A stretch of DNA of 64,000 bases, from the NCBI GenBank assembly GCA_902779305.1, contig CACZBD010000001.1, positions 62,001-126,000 on the forward strand, written 5' to 3'. Position numbers and translations under genes: made by a program. Below are positions 61,093-64,000 of the stretch, in pieces. Every line of letters begins with the position of its first letter. Positions within the stretch are counted from its first letter, which is position 1. The DNA comes from an uncultured Lachnospiraceae bacterium (GTDB lineage: Bacteria > Bacillota > Clostridia > Lachnospirales > Lachnospiraceae). The notes under the pieces were generated by a model that was not told the DNA's origin, did no database searches, and saw only the letters and a list, made by a program, of their open reading frames with translations.

Positions 61093-64000
61093 ATGAAAAA
61101 GTGGTTGAAAACATCAATAGCATTGCTGGCGTTAGTCGCAATGCTGGCGGAGAACACAGTCAGTGTTTACGCCGCAGTGGAAGGTACTCCTTCCGATGAA
61201 ACGGCCGTAGTTGAGGAAGCCGAAGAGGTCCTGACAGATACGGCGGAAACAGTAACCGAAACAGAGGCTGAAGCCGAAACGGAAACTGAAACAGTCGAAG
61301 AAAGCGCGGAAGAGGTCGAAGAGACCGTCGCAGAGGAACCACAGGAAGCTGCGGCGGAGGAAGAAACGACAGAAGCGGTTGAGGACACGGGCACAGAGGA
61401 TGCCGGTGTTGTTTCTGCGTCTGTGGGTGCCTCAAGTGACAGGCTGAGCGTATCCGGTGTGGCTGATTTTACACTCTACATCAATACGGATCAGATGAAT
61501 GAGGATGATTCCTTCGCGCTTGCATATACGGATGATGCGATCCCGTTTATGGACGACGTGCTTTACGGCAGGATGGGCAAAGCCAACGGCGGTATCTATA
61601 ACATCAGCGGACTTGACAACAAGCCGTTTGAAGTTTGGGTAGATACGGTATCCGAGGGCATGACGGTCAGCTACGAGATGCGTGAAGACGGATATCCGCA
61701 GATCACGCTTGTATCCGCTCCCGAGCCGGAAGTGAAGAAGAGCCTGGAAGTGGACGGCAATGTTGTTTACGGTGCCGGCTATACGGAACTGCACATCATC
61801 GTGGATCCTTCGGGATTGCCGGATGACACGTATTACAATCTGCACGCAGATACCGATGCTGCTGTCAAATATGACGGCGCAACCCTGCCGGACAATGTGA
61901 TTGGCAGCCTTTCCAACCACACAGAAGACATTTATCTCTCCAATTTAGATAACGAAGATTTTGAATTATATGTAACAGGTGAAAATACAAACGAAGTCGG
62001 AGCTTCCTACTTTGTGGAATCCGTCGAGAACGGCGCGCTGCGCATGAGCATGAATATGGACGGCGCCGGAAATCTTGAAGGCGAAGGCAAGGCGGTTGAA
62101 CTGAAAGCCACGATCGTGGACGAATTCGGCGATGAGATCGGTGAAGCTTATACCGATATGGAACTGCCTGAATTTGACGGTGATGTCCTTGCACTGGATG
62201 ATGCCACGAATCCGCCGGTAGCGGATGTGGAGATTTCGGAAGAACCTGCAAAACTCATCAAATACACCTATGTGGAAGCAAGGATCGACAAGAAAGTCAT
62301 CAAGGCGTTAAAGCGCAAAGAGGTTGCGGCGGATGAATCCGGCGCTGCAGGCTTTGCTTATTTCTATACGGAAGACGGCGAGAAGTGGAAATCGATCCGC
62401 GAGGATTCCACAGTGATCTTTGCTTATTCCGACGGCAAGAAGAGTGTTTACGAATATGAAGACGATCAGGTATCCGTTACCGCGACGCTGCAGCATGCTA
62501 AAGCGATCCCGGATGACGCGGAATTTATCGTCACACCGGTATTGCCGGACAGCGAAGGATACAACTATGACGCCTACATGCAGGCGCTGAACAGCAATTC
62601 TGAAGAGATCGTGGGAGTGGAATCCTCCGAGGAATCCCCTGTTCTCAATGAAAATAATACGCTGTTATATGATATCGGCTTCTTTATCACGGATGCGGAC
62701 GGCAACCGTGTGGAACTGCAGCCTGCGGAAGGTTCCGTCAGGATCAACATCGAGTTCAAGAACAGACAGCTTGAAGAAGAGATCGGATCCAATGAGGAAT
62801 CCGAACTCATGGTCGTTCATCTTCCCCTGAAGGACGAAGTCAAGGAAGAGACGGCTACCACAGAAGAAGCAACAGACATTTCCTCTTCCGATATCAAAGT
62901 GGAGATGGTAGACAATACTGCATCCGCGGAAGCTGAGACCGTGGACTTCATGCTTTCCGACTTTTCCGTAACGGCTGTCGTAGGCAAGAACGGCAAGCTG
63001 CAGCCCGGTGATGCGGAAACCTTTAAGACCATCCTCGGTAGCGGTGTCGGATACGGTATCGTTGCAAACGAAGTGAATCTTGACGGCGATCTGGAATCCA
63101 CGATCGCGGTTGGCCTGCTTCACGGAAACAATACCGCGAAGTCTTCCAGAAACAACGGCGGCGCAGCAGGAACTTCCATCATCGCAGCTTATGACGGAAG
63201 CGACCTGATCTATGAAAAGAACGGTGAGAACAACAGCGATTCGGATCTTTATCTTTACACGACCATGCCTGCCCTTAGAAAAATGGGGCAGAATATGTAC
63301 AATCCGAATAACAATCCGCCGACAAGAAACGGCGTAACGGTTGATACGACCACTTATACGGAAGCGCAGATGAAGAAGATCGTTTCCGATCTGGTCAATC
63401 GTATGAAAACGGTCGGCATGGAACTGTATAACCGTCCGTCCTATGATTTTGCAACCTATGCGAAAAAAGATCAGTACAACAATTTCTATACACTTGATCT
63501 CACCAAGATCGGTGACGGCCCCGGCACATATTACATTTCCTTCAAGTCCGGTGATTTTGCGAAGTACTTTACCGCAACCGGTGATGTCAACGCACAGGTT
63601 CATCTGGTCCTGGGCGAAGGACAGAATATCATCTTTAATATTCCGGACAATGAAGTGACCTTTACGCAGTATCAGATCAAGATGCCGGGTTATGAGGGCG
63701 GCACACATGCGGGCAACAGTGAAGATATGGTCTGCCAGAGCATCATCTTCAATGCTCCTTATGCTACCAAGGCATATTGTAAAGGGGCTTCCTCCGACGG
63801 CGTACATCTGGTTCCGAAGGCGGTATTCAGAAACGAAGTCGTATCGGCAGGCTGGGTGATTGCCGACAAGATCACAAAGATCGGCGGTAACGAATGGCAC
63901 AATGTTTGGCATGACATGCCGGACAGCACTTCCGTAACCGAAGTGATCAAGGCGTACAAGAAAGTAAATGACGATACACCGTATGCAAGAGACAAATTTA
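61093..64000 (+). CDS. Large secreted protein with choice-of-anchor-A-like domain, 3' end cut by window
   Basis: Open without a stop for 969 codons to the window edge. A signal peptide (LKTSIALLALVAMLAENTVS, then VYAA) is followed by an acidic Thr/Glu/Ala-rich linker (about 30-110) like those of the giant secreted proteins. A middle region (about 120-630) looks like several beta-rich modules, with a further Glu/Thr-rich segment near 575-600. From about residue 640 the sequence resembles the choice-of-anchor-A domain: ILGSGVGYGIVANEVNLDGD, IAVG, later IIFNIPDNEVTF, SIIFNAPYATKAY, and GWVIADKITKIGGNEWHN. Such proteins are cell-surface adhesin-like and usually carry varied C-terminal anchors. 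It follows a class B sortase, its likely processing enzyme (inference). Confidence 0.85.
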   Translation, partial: MKKWLKTSIALLALVAMLAENTVSVYAAVEGTPSDETAVVEEAEEVLTDTAETVTETEAEAETETETVEESAEEVEETVAEEPQEAAAEEETTEAVEDTGTEDAGVVSASVGASSDRLSVSGVADFTLYINTDQMNEDDSFALAYTDDAIPFMDDVLYGRMGKANGGIYNISGLDNKPFEVWVDTVSEGMTVSYEMREDGYPQITLVSAPEPEVKKSLEVDGNVVYGAGYTELHIIVDPSGLPDDTYYNLHADTDAAVKYDGATLPDNVIGSLSNHTEDIYLSNLDNEDFELYVTGENTNEVGASYFVESVENGALRMSMNMDGAGNLEGEGKAVELKATIVDEFGDEIGEAYTDMELPEFDGDVLALDDATNPPVADVEISEEPAKLIKYTYVEARIDKKVIKALKRKEVAADESGAAGFAYFYTEDGEKWKSIREDSTVIFAYSDGKKSVYEYEDDQVSVTATLQHAKAIPDDAEFIVTPVLPDSEGYNYDAYMQALNSNSEEIVGVESSEESPVLNENNTLLYDIGFFITDADGNRVELQPAEGSVRINIEFKNRQLEEEIGSNEESELMVVHLPLKDEVKEETATTEEATDISSSDIKVEMVDNTASAEAETVDFMLSDFSVTAVVGKNGKLQPGDAETFKTILGSGVGYGIVANEVNLDGDLESTIAVGLLHGNNTAKSSRNNGGAAGTSIIAAYDGSDLIYEKNGENNSDSDLYLYTTMPALRKMGQNMYNPNNNPPTRNGVTVDTTTYTEAQMKKIVSDLVNRMKTVGMELYNRPSYDFATYAKKDQYNNFYTLDLTKIGDGPGTYYISFKSGDFAKYFTATGDVNAQVHLVLGEGQNIIFNIPDNEVTFTQYQIKMPGYEGGTHAGNSEDMVCQSIIFNAPYATKAYCKGASSDGVHLVPKAVFRNEVVSAGWVIADKITKIGGNEWHNVWHDMPDSTSVTEVIKAYKKVNDDTPYARDKF

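Noticed and set aside
62665..63912. Open frame of 415 codons on the - strand
   Set aside because: Antisense shadow of the anchor-A-like protein; composition and absence of start signals argue against coding.
1..64000. CRISPR arrays, rRNA and tRNA genes, insertion sequences with transposase
   Set aside because: No regularly spaced identical repeats with unique spacers, no rRNA or tRNA signatures, and no transposase-like protein were found on either strand by reading.

Overview
The window reads as chromosomal DNA of an anaerobic gut-type Firmicute, most likely a Lachnospiraceae-like Clostridium relative. Base composition is near balanced by eye, Shine-Dalgarno sites are strong, and sigma-A promoters (TTGNNN-17-TATNAT) and U-tailed hairpin terminators are common. 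The gene set fits this: RNase Y, YitT/DUF2179 protein, YesM/YesN-type two-component system, class B sortase, lysine riboswitch, lipoprotein-anchored sugar-binding proteins. This is gene content, not a phylogeny. No rRNA, tRNA, CRISPR array or prophage was found.

Layout. 1-505 is the 3' end of htpG. 820-15479 holds two giant, tandem, paralogous secreted proteins (2067 and 2348 aa) separated by an inverted zinc-ribbon membrane protein; the second carries a C-terminal domain resembling PEBP/YbhB. 15562-19148 is a degenerate receiver protein facing a class A penicillin-binding protein. 19359-21364 is a YigZ/IMPACT protein and an MgtE magnesium transporter. 21553-26961 is a maltose/maltodextrin-type ABC importer (binding lipoprotein, two permeases) plus a lipid-anchored GH13 amylase; no ATPase is present, so a shared one elsewhere is implied. 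27191-33243 carries typA/bipA, a small palindrome-bounded repeat, a lysine riboswitch with dapA-dapB, a double-glycine-leader zinc-ribbon peptide and rny. 33337-34927 holds a histidine phosphatase and a YitT protein.

35034-45930 is a sugar regulon: AraC-type response regulator and YesM-type kinase, an array of regularly spaced repeats, binding lipoprotein 1, ABC ATPase, two permeases, binding lipoprotein 2 and an FGGY kinase resembling L-ribulokinases. The likely substrate is a pentose or furanose sugar such as L-arabinose (inference). 46073-50010 has an aminotransferase, a NUDIX hydrolase, a XerD-like recombinase and a PHP-family phosphatase. 50180-53501 is gap, pgk, tpiA, with a complex inverted-repeat/structured-RNA candidate between pgk and tpiA; gpmA follows at 58952-59698. 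Two further unknown secreted proteins lie at 53639-58898. 59955-64000 is a class B sortase followed by a large secreted protein with a choice-of-anchor-A-like domain, cut by the window end.

Two themes recur. Secreted proteins with acidic linkers, Ig-like modules or repeats and no visible sorting signal make up about a third of the window. Intergenic stem-loops separate each sugar-binding protein gene from its permease or ATPase genes. The items most worth following are the PEBP-like fusion on the giant surface protein, the pgk-tpiA RNA/repeat element, the AraC-site array at 38127-38220, and the sortase B/anchor-A pair.
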